64,000 nucleotides of DNA from Acridotheres tristis (Eukaryota; Chordata; Aves; Passeriformes; Sturnidae). The stretch covers positions 47,295,154-47,359,153 of the forward strand of contig CM072887.1 in the NCBI GenBank assembly GCA_037013685.1. Direction: 5' to 3'. Both the position numbers and the translations under genes were made by a program. The first letter of the stretch is position 1; every line of letters begins with the position of its first letter. Below, one piece after another: positions 1 through 14,100 of this stretch. Below the pieces are notes generated by a model. That model did no database searches, was not told the origin of the DNA, and was given only the letters and a program-made list of their open reading frames with translations.

Positions 1-2489
1 TCCTTTATTTCATCATGATGTCATTTTTTTATGGATCCCAAAAGAAGAAAGATATTTATTTTTAATGTATATTGATAGACAGCCTGGTTTAAAATTCTTT
101 TTAGAAACACAAAATATAAGATAAATGTAACAGCTTTTTTTCCAAACATGTTCAGAAAAAGCTAGAAACAAATGAACAAAAACTTGGCCATAATTTCTTT
201 TCACATGATATAATTCACATGAATAATTCACATCATTTATCACAGGCACATTATCAATCCTCCTCATCTTTAAGCCTTAAAAGCTGCCTGTAACATTGTC
301 TGGGAAAAAAAATGAAACTACTACTCTCCTGTCTTATCTGCTGTAAAAAAGCCTTGACTAAGAAAGGTAGCAACTAGAATATTTTCAGACAAGCTGTCCG
401 CAGTAGGCTTTGTTCTAGATGCCAATGAAATTGTGATCGGTTTTGTTCACTACTGGGATCACTAGGATCTTCTGCCTCATACTGAAGAAAGAGAATGTGA
501 AACAGAACCTAAATATGTAATGAGAATGCAAAGCAGAGGTGAACATGTACAAGTCACGGGATACTTAACGTAAAATATATTTTTAAGAAATTCTGGCATG
601 TCAATAGCTTGTTTCCTCCTTCCAAGGCTTAAAAATACGTCTCCTATACACCAGAAAGTTGATTTACCAGCAGAGGCTGACTTGGAAGAGTGCACACCAG
701 GCTGTTGTCTTATAATTACTTTTTCTGAATTATTGTAGTGGCAGCAATTCCTACTGTAGGTGTTTCTGCTGATGAAAAATCTCATGGGACAGATGCTCCA
801 TGGGGGAGCCCAGCAGATGTTGAGATCAAAAGAACATTCTCAGAGAAACACCTACACGCTTGTCTGACACAGCTGGATGAGTCCTAGAAATGCCTGCTGG
901 ATCTAATTTGTCCAACTCTGGAAACAGATCAGGTCTCACTGAAAATGCACTCACTCCTTCAGAAAAGTGTAGAAAAATCAAGTAGACATGCTGGTGTGCG
1001 TGGTCAACTAAGATGAGTAAAGGAGAACCCCATCAAATTTATTGAAAGTAGGAGGTGTCGTGAGAAAAAAGTTCTTCATTAAGAGAAGCTCTGAACTACA
1101 TTACTGGTGGCCTCGATGTAATCTGAAAGATGCATTGGCCAAGTACAACTGTGTCTCAGAATGGAAATAGGCAGCCGTCAGTCTTCTGTCTTCCCATGTG
1201 GTGCAATACATGCAGTCAAGAACTTCACAAACAAAACCAGAAATACAAACATCATTGACAGGCATGAGTAGAGGCCCTGTAGATCTCTAAAACAGATGTT
1301 GTTGTCTTGTTTCAGCCAAAATCATTGGGAGGGGCTGTAGCCAAGACTGTAATGTTATTCTATATCATCATTATGTCATTGCCAAGGTGAGGGAAAGGGA
1401 CTTTCTCTTACATTCCCCTCCTGTGGGAGACAAGGTGGTCTGGTGGGCAAGAGTTGGTTGGTAATTGTTGCCGTTTTCCATGTAAATCATCTATTTGTTT
1501 TTTTTTCTTATACCTTCTATCATTATTATTGCTCTGCTGTTGTTTGCTTTCTTATTTCATTTTTGCTTCCAGTAAATTTTTCTTATCTTAACCCATGGTT
1601 TTCACCTTTTGTGCCTCTAATTCTCAACTCCATTCCTGGACTGGGAAGTGGGTGAGTAAGTGAGTGGCATCTGGCTTGGGAGAGTTTTGGTGGAGGCACT
1701 GAATTGGGGATCACCATTTCTAAACCACAGACATCCTATGCCAGAAAAAAACCCAAAACACTTTGCTAAAATTATAAGAACTATGTGTCTGGATGGGATA
1801 AAACTAGTTACTTTTTAATGAGTGGGTGATAAAGGTGGCAAACACTTAGGGATGCTTTTCAGAGAAACCTTAACTAGAGGCTAACAACTCCACCTCACTT
1901 CAGAACCAATTGTTGAAATGCTTGGATAGTATTCCACAGATATAAATACGCTGTTTGAACTGGTATGTTCATGGAACACTGCACCTCTTTTTGTATTGCT
2001 GTCTGGGTTTCTAATATCTAAATCACCTCAGTGCTGTGCTTAACATCTCTTTCAGATTATGGCCATACTAAATGTAATCTAAGGTCTTTACAGTCACAAA
2101 ATAATCTATATTCTGTGACATTTTTGTCTCAAGAAGTATGACTCTGCATTATTCATACCAAAGCATAAATGCCTCTTCTGGAATATTTAGCTTTCTTCCC
2201 AAGCTTCTTCTTCTACCATTATGTTCTGCTCATGATTTAATATGTTATGACAATTTATGGGGGTCTTTCAGAACTGGCCAGATGTGGTGAAAGTTTATGT
2301 CTGCTGCAGAAAGGAGATGGGAAAAGATAAATCTTCTTAGGACCAAATTTGACACAAGAATAGGGTGGACATATAGATTCTTGGCAGGAATGATGGCAAG
2401 CAGCATCCTGTAAGCAGGATGGTAACAACAGCACAAGCAGTGACTGAAGAATGTGATTACCTAAACACTGCCACCATCCTTGGCATTGA
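1..2489 (-). other. GRM1 intron, distal downstream part, non-coding
   Basis: This is intronic sequence downstream (in transcript sense) of the GRM1 exon. Short open frames at 13-267, 477-785 and 1443-1655 show no recognisable domain, no exon-like splice signals and low-complexity composition, so I treat them as chance. No repeat family was recognised here. Confidence 0.7.
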
Positions 2490-2995
2490 TCAGGCTGCAC
2501 CTAGAACACTGCATATGGTTTGTGAATCTCTGATACAGAAAAACACTGATAACCGAGAGTACCTGCAGCAGAGGGCCATCAAGATGATCTGGAGCTGCAA
2601 TCCTTGCCTTTGAGGGCAGACTGAAAGGCCTGGGCTTGTTCAGCCTGAAGAAGAGATGACTGCAGGGGAACCTTACAACAGCCCCTTATACCTATGGGTT
2701 GGTTATGAAGGAGAGACAGGTTTTTCATAGTGAAGCTTGATGGAAGAAAAAGAGATGATAAGCATATATTGAAACAAGAGGTTTAGGCTCTCTCTTTAGA
2801 TACAAGGCCAAACTTTTTCACATGCAAGTAGTGGAACAGGTTGCCCAGACACACTGTGCCACCTTGGAGATTTTCAAGGCCTGATCAACCTGGTCAGAAC
2901 TGATGAGTTACCGTGCTTTGACAGGGAGTTGGACTACAGTCTTCCTGAGCTACCTTCTAGACTGAGTGATCATGTGGTCCTTGTGACTCTGGATG
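2490..2995 (+). mobile_element. CR1 LINE fragment, 3' end, sense on + strand
   Basis: The order of segments follows the end of CR1 ORF2 and its 3' UTR. It starts with an AGGCTGCACCTAGAACACTG segment, followed by a region equivalent to the QRRA-type motif (GCAGAGGGCCATCAAGATGATC). Next comes GGGCTTGTTCAGCCTGAAGAAG, then GTGGAACAGGTTGCCCAGA and TTTTCAAGGCCTGATCAACC. The copy is strongly diverged, with many substitutions and indels that break the frame. The 3' octamer repeat is not clearly visible, so the right boundary is approximate. Confidence 0.85.
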
Positions 2996-5900
2996 CACTC
3001 AGACTGATTGCTTGCAGTTCTCTTGGGCCAAGATAGGAATTAGCAGATAAAGCAATCCTTATGGCATGACCAAAGTATGAGTAAGCAACCTAAAGGGAAC
3101 TTGGACTATGACCTCCTTTGGAACAAAAAACATCTACATTTCTTTTTCTTATCTGCAATAAATACATTCACTGACAAATAACCCTTCTTCAAAAAGATCA
3201 ATTGAATCAATGAATGAATCATGAATTCCCCACTTTGTTCCACTTTACTCTATTGAAAAATGTTTGTGCTGATTGCTTGCCAATGTATTTTGTTGTCCCA
3301 GCAGATGAACTGCTGTGAGCATAATCTGTTATTTACATCAGTTCCATTACCATTTTCATAGCTGTCTCTTGGTGCACAGAGGAGGACTCAGCCCACCTGG
3401 TTTACATAAACTCTAGCCATTGTATTATCTGCCAGGAGGAGAATAAGGCATTCTGTAAAAGAGTGCTTAGACATTTCTACAAGTGTTTGCACTGCATTGA
3501 ATTTTACACCATTTCTGTGTATGACCTGCATTTAATTCTGGCCTTTGTGGGCTCACCACATGCAACAGAGAAAGATTAGCCAGTGTATTTTTGAGTGGAA
3601 AAAAAACCACTTCAATTTGGGCTATCAGATCAGGGAGGAGAAAACATCCTACAAGTCTGTTGGAAAAATATCTGAACTCTGTTGACTGTCATACAGTCTA
3701 ACATCTAACCTTGCTGTCATGTACAGTCTGCAAAATTCAGAAAAGGCTGAGTTTTCTAATGAACTGAGACAAGTAGGGACTGTTCCTTGGGGCAGTGCCT
3801 GAGGTTGTGTGCTAAGGGAACTTTCTGTCAGGTCCATCCTAAATCGGATACTGTCTTAGTACCTCAAATTCAGAAACAGCCTTTTTTGTCACATTTAAAA
3901 CACTCTGTTCTGACTTTTCATCTGAAGGACACGAAGAATGGTGTGAATTTCTGAATTTCACTATGTGTCAGGGGTCCATGCAGAGTTGTAGGACATGCTT
4001 TGTTTTCTACAGACTGTAGCAGCTACAGTGGGATACATTACATGTACCTTAGTGGCACAGACAATTTAAGAAGAGCTCTGTACTAGAAGAGGTTTTGGCC
4101 TGATGAATACCCAGGAAACTCTAGGAGAATATCCATATACAAATGTGTGTTTTCTAATGTGGTACGTTGACTTCAACTGGCTGGCAGGTGCCCACCAAGC
4201 CACTCTCTCACACCTCCTCCTCAGCAGGAGAGGGGAGAAAAATATATAAAATAGAAATTAAAAACTCATGGGTTTTTAAAGGTAGTTTGATTAAAAAACA
4301 CCCAAAGACCATGTTTGGAAGAAAAGGAGAGTGTATTCTGTAACTCTGTCAGCAGATAATGTCTAGTTGCTACCTGGGAAATAGGGCCTCATTATGTTGC
4401 TTTGCAAGACAAATGTCTTAATGACAAATGCTCTCCCACCTTCTCAGCCTTTCTCTCATCCTTTATTGCTGACCATGATATCATAGGTTGTGGAAGCAAC
4501 TGTCCTGCTTATGCCCCCTTCCTGGTATCTTGCTCACTCCCAGCCTATCAGCCTTTGAGGGTGGGGATATGGGGTGGGAGAGAGCAGCGATGCTGTGTGA
4601 ATGCTGCACAGCAGTGCCCTAAAAAACTGGTGTGTTACCAACACTTTCCTAGCTACAATATAAAGTACAGCACTATGAGGACTGCTGTGGAGAAAGTTAA
4701 GCCCATCTCAGCCAGATCCAATACATCTACATATAATAAGATTTCTATACTTGAATCTATTGAAGAAGAATGTCTCCGATAGCAGCTGGAGAAAAAGGGA
4801 AGGAGAGAGGGATAGGGAAAGACATTCCATTACAAGAGGCATTTGGCTAAAACATTACAAAGAATGAGTCAAAAATAGCTCCCACTCATTTGGCTGCCAC
4901 CCAAGTGGGAAAAGTAAGTTGTTTAATTTTTGCAAGAAGGGATGATCCAAACGAGCAGTAACTGCAACAGTCGATGGATTTCTTCTCTTCCCAAGAATTT
5001 GTTGCTACTACTACCTAGTTCTAGTAATCCAGACGAGTTATTCTGAAAACGTGGCAAAGTATTAGGCATCCTTCATGGAGTAGATGAGTAGATGGAGTAA
5101 ATGACACTTTGACTTCCAATAGTGCTTAGAGCAGATAAACTTTTTCTTCCCCAAAATACACATGTATATTCAGAGCTCAGTGTAATATGAGCATTTCTGA
5201 AGGATAACATCATCAGTCTTCTCAGAGACTGAATGAGGGAATTCCAGCAGTAATTTCTGTCATCAGAGAAGGGAGATTTCTAGGAACTAGCTTTCCCTTG
5301 CTTTGTAGAGTATGCAATCCCGAGCTAATGCTGACTCAACAGTAACAGGGTGTGAGAAATTGCAGATGCAGCAGCTGTAATTGCCTGAGAAGAAGTCCTT
5401 GCTTATCCATGAATGATAAAATTGAACCTCACATGCCAGTGGTAATTCTGAATAAATTACTCAGTAAACTGATTAGATTGTATATGAGTAAATTATAATG
5501 GGCAGGCAGTAACTGAAGATTCTCAACAGACACAAACTTTGCTATTAATCTCCTTTTCAAAACATAGATAAGTTCAAATATAGTGAATACTTTTCAATAA
5601 GATATTTGAAGAACTGTCTTTTCTTTGCTGTTTTTTTTTTTGTTTTTATTTTCTTCTGGCTGCTCCTAGGAACCCCCTTGCTGTGTAAATACAATTACAC
5701 TTTGCTTGCGTATCACAAGAACTTCTGTACATGGGTCTCTTTTTCATGATACAGTTTCCTGAGATGTCAGCTCTCCAGACACAGACGAACTTGAGCAGTA
5801 TTGCCTTTGATAATTGCTGTCTATGTTAAAGTACGGCTGTGGTTTTTTTCTCAGTAAGGACTAGCAGCGCACTTCTGTAATACAAAAGAGGTCATAACCC

Positions 5901-8507
5901 AGAGATAGTCACAACACCTGTTAATAATGTGTTTGCACTCCTGGGACCACAGGAGACTCATGCATGGCCCTACATGCCTTTTCATAGGAATATTGAGGTA
6001 GGAGTAAAAGCTCTTAGATATACTGGTGATTGATAGGCACTTGATACCAATGTGTTACTGATTATTTTCCTAGGGTGATATAGGAGTGGAAACAGTACTT
6101 AAATTTGTAGTACCACAAAAATTCAGATCATCTATTGGCACTTTTAATGGATTTCAAATATTAGTGCTTTTTTAAATTGAGAATCATGGATTTTCTCTTT
6201 CAAAATTTTGTTTGGAGATACTTTGTGGAGAAGGGGAGAGTGCAAGAGACTCCTTTTTTTAACAGATAGTTTGTGAAAAGTCCTGCCTCCATATCTGTGA
6301 GAGATAAAGAAGGCGGTTTCTTGGCACTGTTGTACTAGACCTCCTTGGAGAGAAAGTCTCCACCAAACAGCTTTGAAGATGCTAGTATTTAAAGTGACAT
6401 TCTTAACCTTCCAGAAATGTCAAATAAAGATATGTGCACAGAAAGCTAGGGTGGTGCTAGACAGTCAGCTGTCAGATCCGTGTAGTTAAATAAAATTAGC
6501 TATTGTATTGCCCACAGATTTGCTGGGGACCTGGAGAGCTCTTGATTCTGTAGGCATGAGACATTTATGGCTTTTTTTAGTTGTGTGTGATAAGCCTGAG
6601 GGCGACCAGTGGTACACCACCAAATTTAAGAGCTGATTGTTTTTCAGCAAAGCCTAAGAAATATCACATATTTTGAGGTTTCATGCCAAAATTTACAGCT
6701 TTCTATAGGAGGCAAAGATGTCTGAACACCTGACTTGACACTATTAATTGTCAGAGTCTACCAATGTAGACAAATTACTTTGTGTTTCACTATTATTATC
6801 AGAATTTAGTGGTCCCTGACACCTTGAGAAGCCCAGAATGCTGGGCAGGCATGTAATGATACCTCTTCAGAACTTCTCCAATGTCCAGTGACTTCAAACT
6901 TGGGATGTCCTGAACAGTTTGGGGTGGGATATTTTTTAATAAAATAGCCCCCACTCCTTTTCTTTTTTCTTTTTTTTTTTTTTTAGTACAATTTTAGAGT
7001 CTACAGCAATCACTGTCTGAAAACTCACCTGCATGTTCTATGCAGAAGTACCCCATGTTGGCTATTTTGAAGTCACCACGTGGAGAGTTCCCTTGCCTTT
7101 CACCCACCAGATAAAGGTGACTCTGGTGGTCCAGACTCAAGTGTTTAGTTTCATAACCAAAGAGAGGCTGAATAACAAACTATCCGTGTTTACAGCAGCT
7201 ACTGAGAAATCTGAAAATTGAATCTTTTTTCACAAGCATGAAATTTATTTGTTTAAATGGAATGAACAAAACTGTGCAATTTTGAGTTTCTTTTCTTAAA
7301 AAAAAAAGGCTGTGCACAAATCACTCAACTATCCTTAGCAATTTTTGCCCTTGTTGGCCTATATCAACTTCTTTGTCTGAGTTGAAGCATTTCTAAAGCC
7401 GATTAAATATTTACACAATCAATCAATATTTTGGTAAAGTTCGAAGTTAATAACTCCTTTGAGAAAGAAATTATTAATATAAACTCAATATGGATTTAGC
7501 CAGTCTGGCCTGATATTAGTCCCTCATCACCCAGACAGGCCAGCCTGGCTGCCAGTCAGCACATTAGGCCAGTTTTAAGTCAATGACAGTATTTGGTGAT
7601 GTGCCTCAATGGGGAATAGGAGAACTGGGGAGAAACAAAAGGTACTGTAGAAGTTCTTATTTGGAAGTATTACTGATGGAAAAGGGAAGAACTAGAAACT
7701 ATGGGAATGCAACTTGGGGAGCATGAGAAAACCAACTGAGATTATTGCTAGGGGATACAGGAGGTCAAAACGTAAAGAGTATGAAGAAATCAATTGGAAG
7801 TAAGTTATTAGTTTTGTTTCTAATCAAATAGCTTCATATACTTACTATCAAGTATACCTTTTGGACTACAAATTAAGTATTTACAAACTACAAAAAAAAT
7901 ATTTGGAAAAATCATTCAGCAAGTATTGCATAGAAATGTAATAATCTCTCACTTAATTTACTAATAGATTTAATCTCACTGAAATATTTTAGTTCATTTT
8001 CTCAGATTCTGAATGGAAGAGAAAAATTTTCTATATAGAGGTACACTTCCCTTGCTATGAGGCGAGAATTACTTCCATGTGTAAGACGTATTTTTCATGT
8101 GAATTCTATATAGTAGAAACTATATGTTTTAATGTGTTAAGAAAAAAAAATGTAAAGCAGATGACTGGCCAAGTTTAAGACTTGTCAATTCTCCTTAAAA
8201 TTGGTTTTCTGCCATAATATTGTCTGTGAATTTCCTGATCCCTCAGTTGATCAGAAAAGCTGACTTTGAGGAAAAAGAGTATAAATTTGTTCCTATTTTT
8301 GTTAATATTTCATGGCTCTTTATTTTTTACAAGCCATACTACAAACAGGCACTCAGCCTTAGCGTAGCCCTAAAACATAAAAACAGCAAGTCACTCCATA
8401 GCAGAGCAGAACTAAATTGAGAGGAGGCTGTGCAACTAGCAACAGATATACTCCCACCAGAGCCGGAATTATCATCTGTACAATTTGAGGTCATCATCTT
8501 TCTTTAC
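2996..8507 (-). other. GRM1 intron, non-coding, proximal downstream part
   Basis: This is unique-looking AT-rich intron. The longest frame, 4402-4782 (+, 126 codons), has no recognisable domain, a mixed low-information composition and no flanking splice signals, so I do not call it a gene. A T15 run lies at 6970-6984. A short imperfect reiteration of GAGTAGAT lies near 5080-5097. No further GRM1 exon was recognised although the next downstream exon would lie on this side. Confidence 0.65.
8319..8324 (-). promoter_or_regulatory. Possible intronic polyadenylation signal
   Basis: TTTATT on the plus strand gives AATAAA on the GRM1 sense strand, about 355 bases past the splice donor. It is the canonical hexamer, but such hexamers are frequent by chance in DNA this AT-rich. 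Use in vivo is unproven. Confidence 0.2.
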
Positions 8508-8640
8508 ATAAAATAAACAAAAAATAAACAACAACAAACATTCAATTAAAAATCAAACAAAGCGACAAGAAAACCCAACCAAAAGCCAAGAAAACAACAA
8601 TAAGAGAACAAAGGAATTTTTTTTTGCCAGAACACAGATT
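8508..8640 (-). promoter_or_regulatory. U/G-rich intronic tract just downstream of the donor
   Basis: On the plus strand this stretch is built almost entirely of A and C with scattered G (repeats such as AACAACAA and AAAACCCAACC). In the GRM1 transcript it therefore reads as a long U- and GU-rich tract beginning about 35 bases past the splice donor. Such tracts are known binding ground for TIA1, CELF and related splicing regulators. Whether it acts that way here is inference, and it may be only low-complexity sequence. Confidence 0.35.
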
Positions 8641-8642
8641 CA

Positions 8643-8942
<300 letters not shown>

Positions 8943-9466
8943 TTACACAAAGACAGAAAGCTTGTTTTGAAAAAGGAACCAGCCAAAGGCAGGCTGGCAC
9001 CCTTGGAAGAAAGTGATTAATGGGGAATCTAAAGATGTAAAATTCAGGCAGAAAAAGGAGAGTGATAGCAACTTGTAATGAGCAGTCTGACTGATTTCGT
9101 GCAGAGTCCTCATTAACTCATCCAGAATAATGAGGTTTTATCCTTGTCCTTCTGGGAAGGTTATTTAGACATAGCTTGTGCTGTGATGTCTCTGTGACTG
9201 AAGAGATTCTGCTTAATTTCTGCTGTCCTGTAAGAGGTGAAAACTGAGAAAATTATTGCTGATGAAAAGGAAAACGAGCCAGGATTCTGGATGTTTTTCA
9301 AAATAGACCTCAGCATGCATGGATCATACAGCTAGAAGAGCAATTGAAATCAAACATGAAGTGAGAATTGTGTTCTGCTGGAAGAGAACGGAGTAAGACT
9401 ACTTGACCAAACTAAAAATAAAACCACATGCTATTCTCACACTGCATGGGATTTGTGATAACATGC

Positions 9467-9530
9467 TTTTTTCTCCCTCCTCCTTCTTATTTTCATTTTT
9501 TCTTTTATTTATTTTTCTTTTTAATTAAAA
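9467..9530 (+). repeat. Polypyrimidine tract
   Basis: About 60 bases are composed almost wholly of T and C with a few A (CTCCCTCCTCCTTC, then TTTTCTTTTATTTATTTTTC). On the GRM1 sense strand this is a purine-rich tract. It lies about 550 bases upstream of the exon in transcript sense, too far to be its own splice polypyrimidine tract. Confidence 0.6.
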
Positions 9531-11084
9531 AATAATGGCTTTCTACTTTACTTCTCTGTTTTTTCATATATGAGATGCTTTTGAAAACCTGAAGATAAAG
9601 CTCGCTCTTGCCAACATTACTTCATGGAAAGTCTGTCTTAACAGGTTTGAATAAAGACCATTTGGCTTATCATCTGAGCTTTAGTTTAGTTCTTTAGTTC
9701 TTTTTCTCCTTCTTTAGGAGTCCATTGATTTAGTGTCATTCTCCAGTTCTTATTAGCATCCCCTAAGAATAGTGCTTTTACAGTCTAATTTAAGTGCAAA
9801 TATAAGTCAGCCATTGCTTAATCTTAAAATGCTGGGCATGTAATGAGAGAAACAGATTATTCTGGCACCTCAGATCTAGGTCTATTGCACTCAGAACCAA
9901 ATCAGCTGCACTGCTTCTGTGAATATCTAAGAGAGGAAGCACCTCCAGCGGCAAAGAGCTCAAGAGGAAAAATGCAATTCACCACTGGGAGAAGCCCCAG
10001 ATTCACCCAAAAGAAGGTTGCATCCTGAATTCCAGACAGATTGAAAGAAGGTCCTTGTTAGAAGCCTTTTACACACAGCCCTGAGAAGAGTGTTGTGGTG
10101 CAGACCATTACCAGCTGAGGGCTTTTATGAGACACTCAGCACGGGTGTGCCTGGGTCTCCACAAAAGAGAATATAGGTGATTTGAAGTAGCAGGCTTTGT
10201 CACAGTCCTGGTCAAACAGCTCTAAAGTGACTATGTACTGGACATATGTGAACTATTGGTCCTCAGCTATCAGACAAAACAGCTGCATGGTTTAGCTGGC
10301 ATTCACAATAATTGCTGCATCTCTGCTCTAAGCATCCAGAAAAAAAATGGCAGCTCTCCATGAAAACACAAGGAAACCCATGTACTAAATTCTTTCCACA
10401 TCGGAAACACAATGCAAGCTTCTATTACGGAAGTTATTTGAGACATGAGGCATCTGGCAGTGCAGAGTAATCAATACATTCCTTTCTATCTAGTCTCAGG
10501 AACTCACAAATCTATATTTTAAGATGGCACCTTCGAGGCAGGATTTCTTTGTTTCCCTCTTTGCCAAGGCCTTGCAGTAGAACCACCCAAAATTCCTGAG
10601 TTGACAAATATCTTCATATAGCCTGAGGTGCATGTATGTGCATGTTGCATTTCACATGCAGTATAAAAGCAAAGAGCTGGGGGAGATGCAGGGTGTAGGT
10701 CACAGGACAGAGACAGCAATTTTGGAAATGTCCCAAAGGGACTCTTCTCTGTCAAGCTGAACCTGGCAGAAGCTGCTGGTCACTTCTTCCCACAGCCTGG
10801 GGTGCAGGTTACTCAGTGTCTTGTACCAATATAGCCCAAGTGACACCCACCTGGCTTAGCCTTGGTTTGACAGCTGCACTTGAATTGCCACAGGGGTGCA
10901 CAGAGTTGAGAACCTACAATTTGTCCTTCCCTGCTCTCTGCCCCAGCAGACTGCCTGAAATTCAGGGGAGGGAAAGAAGCCACAGTGCAACATCTTTGCA
11001 TTCCCCCACTCTTCACTTGTCCATATGCTGAGGACAAATAATAAATTGTGCCATGTGCCCCTGACTACTTCCTAACAGACACTG

Positions 11085-11114
11085 TGGTCTAGATAATCCT
11101 GGTCTAGATAACCT
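11085..11114 (+). repeat. Tandem 15-mer duplication
   Basis: TGGTCTAGATAATCC is followed directly by TGGTCTAGATAACCT. The two copies share the first 12 bases, so this is a recent-looking two-copy microduplication. Confidence 0.75.
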
Positions 11115-14100
11115 TACAAAGGTAAACCATGAAAATTCATTTTCTTGATTTCATGTAATTCAAGACAGAAATTTTTACTAGAGAGCAGAAAAAGACACAG
11201 CTTTTTTTTTTTTTTATGTAGGGGAAACGTAAGAAAGAGATCACTCTTGCAGCATGAGTAATTAAGTCCTAATTGCACAATTACCTCATTAATTGTCACA
11301 ATGATTTTGGCTTTCAAATGGTAGAAATTCAAATTTTTGAAATGAGGTAGTTTCACTACTGCTTGGATTCCTACCAGCCAAAAAATAGTTATTTATTTTT
11401 CCTCTCCCCTTCCCCAATATGTTTATCTTGAAAAATGGCCACATAAACTCTGAAGGCAAAATGGAGAAAATCTGCAAAACAAAAGAAAGTGTATTTTGAG
11501 TTCTCTGAGGGCAGAGAACTCATTGAAAAGTCAAGTCAAAACTCATTTTACCATTGAAAAGTTCCCCTAAACTGGAACACAGATTATCACCTAATGTTTC
11601 TTTGTCTCTTTGTGGCACCAAATATTTCTTATTCTTTCTTCAACTTCCTCAAAGTGTTAAATCTATCTGATAAGTTTTATCTTCAGCAAAGTGTGAAGAA
11701 AAAGCACTGGAATCAGAGAAAAAAAAGTTCATATTTATTGAAGCTCATATGGGAGCTTTGCTCTACTTTCAATAAAGTCAAGGAAGCAAAGAGGAGTCCT
11801 CTGGTTTCTTAGGAGATTCATGCCATCCTGGCAGCTGCAGGCTGACTGAGCTGAAATCTGGCCTAAGTGGGATGTGCAGCCCTACCAGCAGCTGCGGGAG
11901 GATTATTAGAGACCCAAGATCCTGTTATAATATCTTTCTGGATTCCTTTTTGCTGTTTATATACGTATTAAATATAGATTGTTTGGAAGCACTGCACCCC
12001 TGGTGTCATATGAATAAATGGATAGTGTCCAGAAGATTGTAGGAAAAAAAGTGACATTTTTATTGCTGGGCAACAGCATGATACAGATGGTCAGATGACA
12101 GTAAATGTCAGTGACAGAATCACAAGACCAATAGCTGAGTCAGCATAAAAATGAAATTTCATTTTTAAAAGGAAGCACATACTATCCTTTTGTTGTCAGA
12201 ACAAGTACATTCCACCTACTATGCTTCTTTCATCCTGCTGAACAGTAAATAGCATTACATATAGCACCTTTTTGCTAGCCTGTCTTTCAGTGTGCCTTTA
12301 CTACAGATTTGGGAGCTGGCCCAATATCCATTACCCAAACTGCCATCCCTGATAAGTGTCCATGCGTGTGACAATCTAGCCTTGAAATTTGCTGGGTATC
12401 TTGTGCAACTGTTGATCTGAAGCTCTGTGAGGGAGTTTAAAGTGCGATGACAGAAACAGTGAGGGAGGGAAAAGCATGTGGGTGTCAAACTAGCAACCAC
12501 TCTTTTTGCTCTTAGGAGAGAAAGAACAGCTTTTGTTATGGTTCTGTGGTGTTTATCACAGTCAAAACGGTCACTAATACTCTGCAAGCTGCTCTTGATC
12601 CAAGTTCCAGTCTGGTGGCTGACATTAATGATGCCAAATCCAAATTTCAGTGTTCACTCACAAACAAAAAATCAGGTGGAAATGGAAAAATCTCAAAGCT
12701 ACCTCAGAGAATCAGAAGTCCTCGTTCCCACTATGACAAATGGAATTTGAAGAAACAAAGCTATGTTTTTTTCAATCCGTTTATTTTTCTATTAATATAT
12801 GACAATGAACATCACTGAATCGTGGCTTAAGCACCTTAGCCTCCCTATATTTTCTAAACTGCAGTCACATATATTCTTGTGACTAAAACACTGGGAGAAA
12901 TGGATTTCCAATTTCCTCTCCTCTTCCAAACATGAATACTGTCAGCTGCTTTTCACAAGGGCTGATGAGACAACCAGCAATCAGCCTTTCTATTTTCATC
13001 TCTTCAGGGCTTAACTCTTAAGTGATGCAGCAGCTCTGCTCTGCTTCTCAGCACAGTGCTCAGAGTTACTCATGCATCTGCTTTTTCCAAACAGGCAAAC
13101 CCACAAAAGTAAACATGCTGTTGTTTATGAGGACTGCTTTCCCTGTGATTATTATCAAATTAGCATTTTTCACAGGTAAAGAAAATGAAACACATTTTTA
13201 ATCATGGATACTGACTGGCAACTTGATCCCTGCACCCTTGAATGGTTTGATCTGACTGACCAAAGCTATAGAGGGCAATTGATTTAGACTCCTTTGACTA
13301 GAGAGCTGCAACTGCGTTTGCATTAGGTGAGGTTGTTTTCTTAAGAAGTTTTCATTCATGATGAGATATTTTCTTTTTCTCTGGACAAATTATAAAATAA
13401 AATATATTAAGAGCAAGAAGCCCTTTTAAGTACTAAATTAATTATTTCTGCAATAATCCTTCTGCCTACAGCAGATATTCTTGTCATTATAAAACCAAAT
13501 AAATCAATCACATTAACATGATTTCTATCTCTTTAGTTTCAAGTGTTCAACCTTCACAGCAGCTCCCTGCAGATATGCCATTCAAACAGAGTAGCAGGGA
13601 ACTAGGTGACCATAACTGTCACACAAAAGGCTCAGAATCTACAGTCTTGCCTCCTTTCCACAAAACTGAAGTCTATGTCGGTACACTTCCCCTGGCCATG
13701 TTGATACATATCCCTGCAGAGCCCAGTGCTGAATGCCTTCTTGCAACACTCTCAAGGCTGCCAGCTGGCCTGCTGTTTTGTCAGACTTCTAATTTATTAT
13801 TACTTACATTTAAGTATGAGGACAGCACCACTCAGGGAATTCAACATTCAATAATTGCCAAGACATTTTGTTAGTATGTTAATATCTATATTTTTAAAAA
13901 CACTTATTATACGCAGGATTATATACATATATATTTTTAAAGGCTGTACATTTTAATTGGAAAGTGCTTTTTGCAAAACTGCCTGTGTAGTAGTCAGACA
14001 CCGATTTTTCAAAATGCTACAAGACCCGAAATAGTGATAAGTAGCATTTAAATAATTTTGTATTTGATTCTGGCAAATGCCAGTGCTCTCAATTTCCAGA

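Noticed and set aside
4402..4782. 126-codon plus-strand open frame as a gene
   Set aside because: No recognised domain, antisense to GRM1, no promoter, splice or composition signal. Best explained as chance.
7033..7221. Candidate next GRM1 exon
   Set aside because: The open frame is on the plus strand, and neither strand resembles the expected VQDSKMGF-type downstream segment.
12110..12150. Possible CR1 3' end (CAGAATCACAAGACC)
   Set aside because: Only the first ten or so bases fit; the following GGAAGGGACC-type segment is missing.
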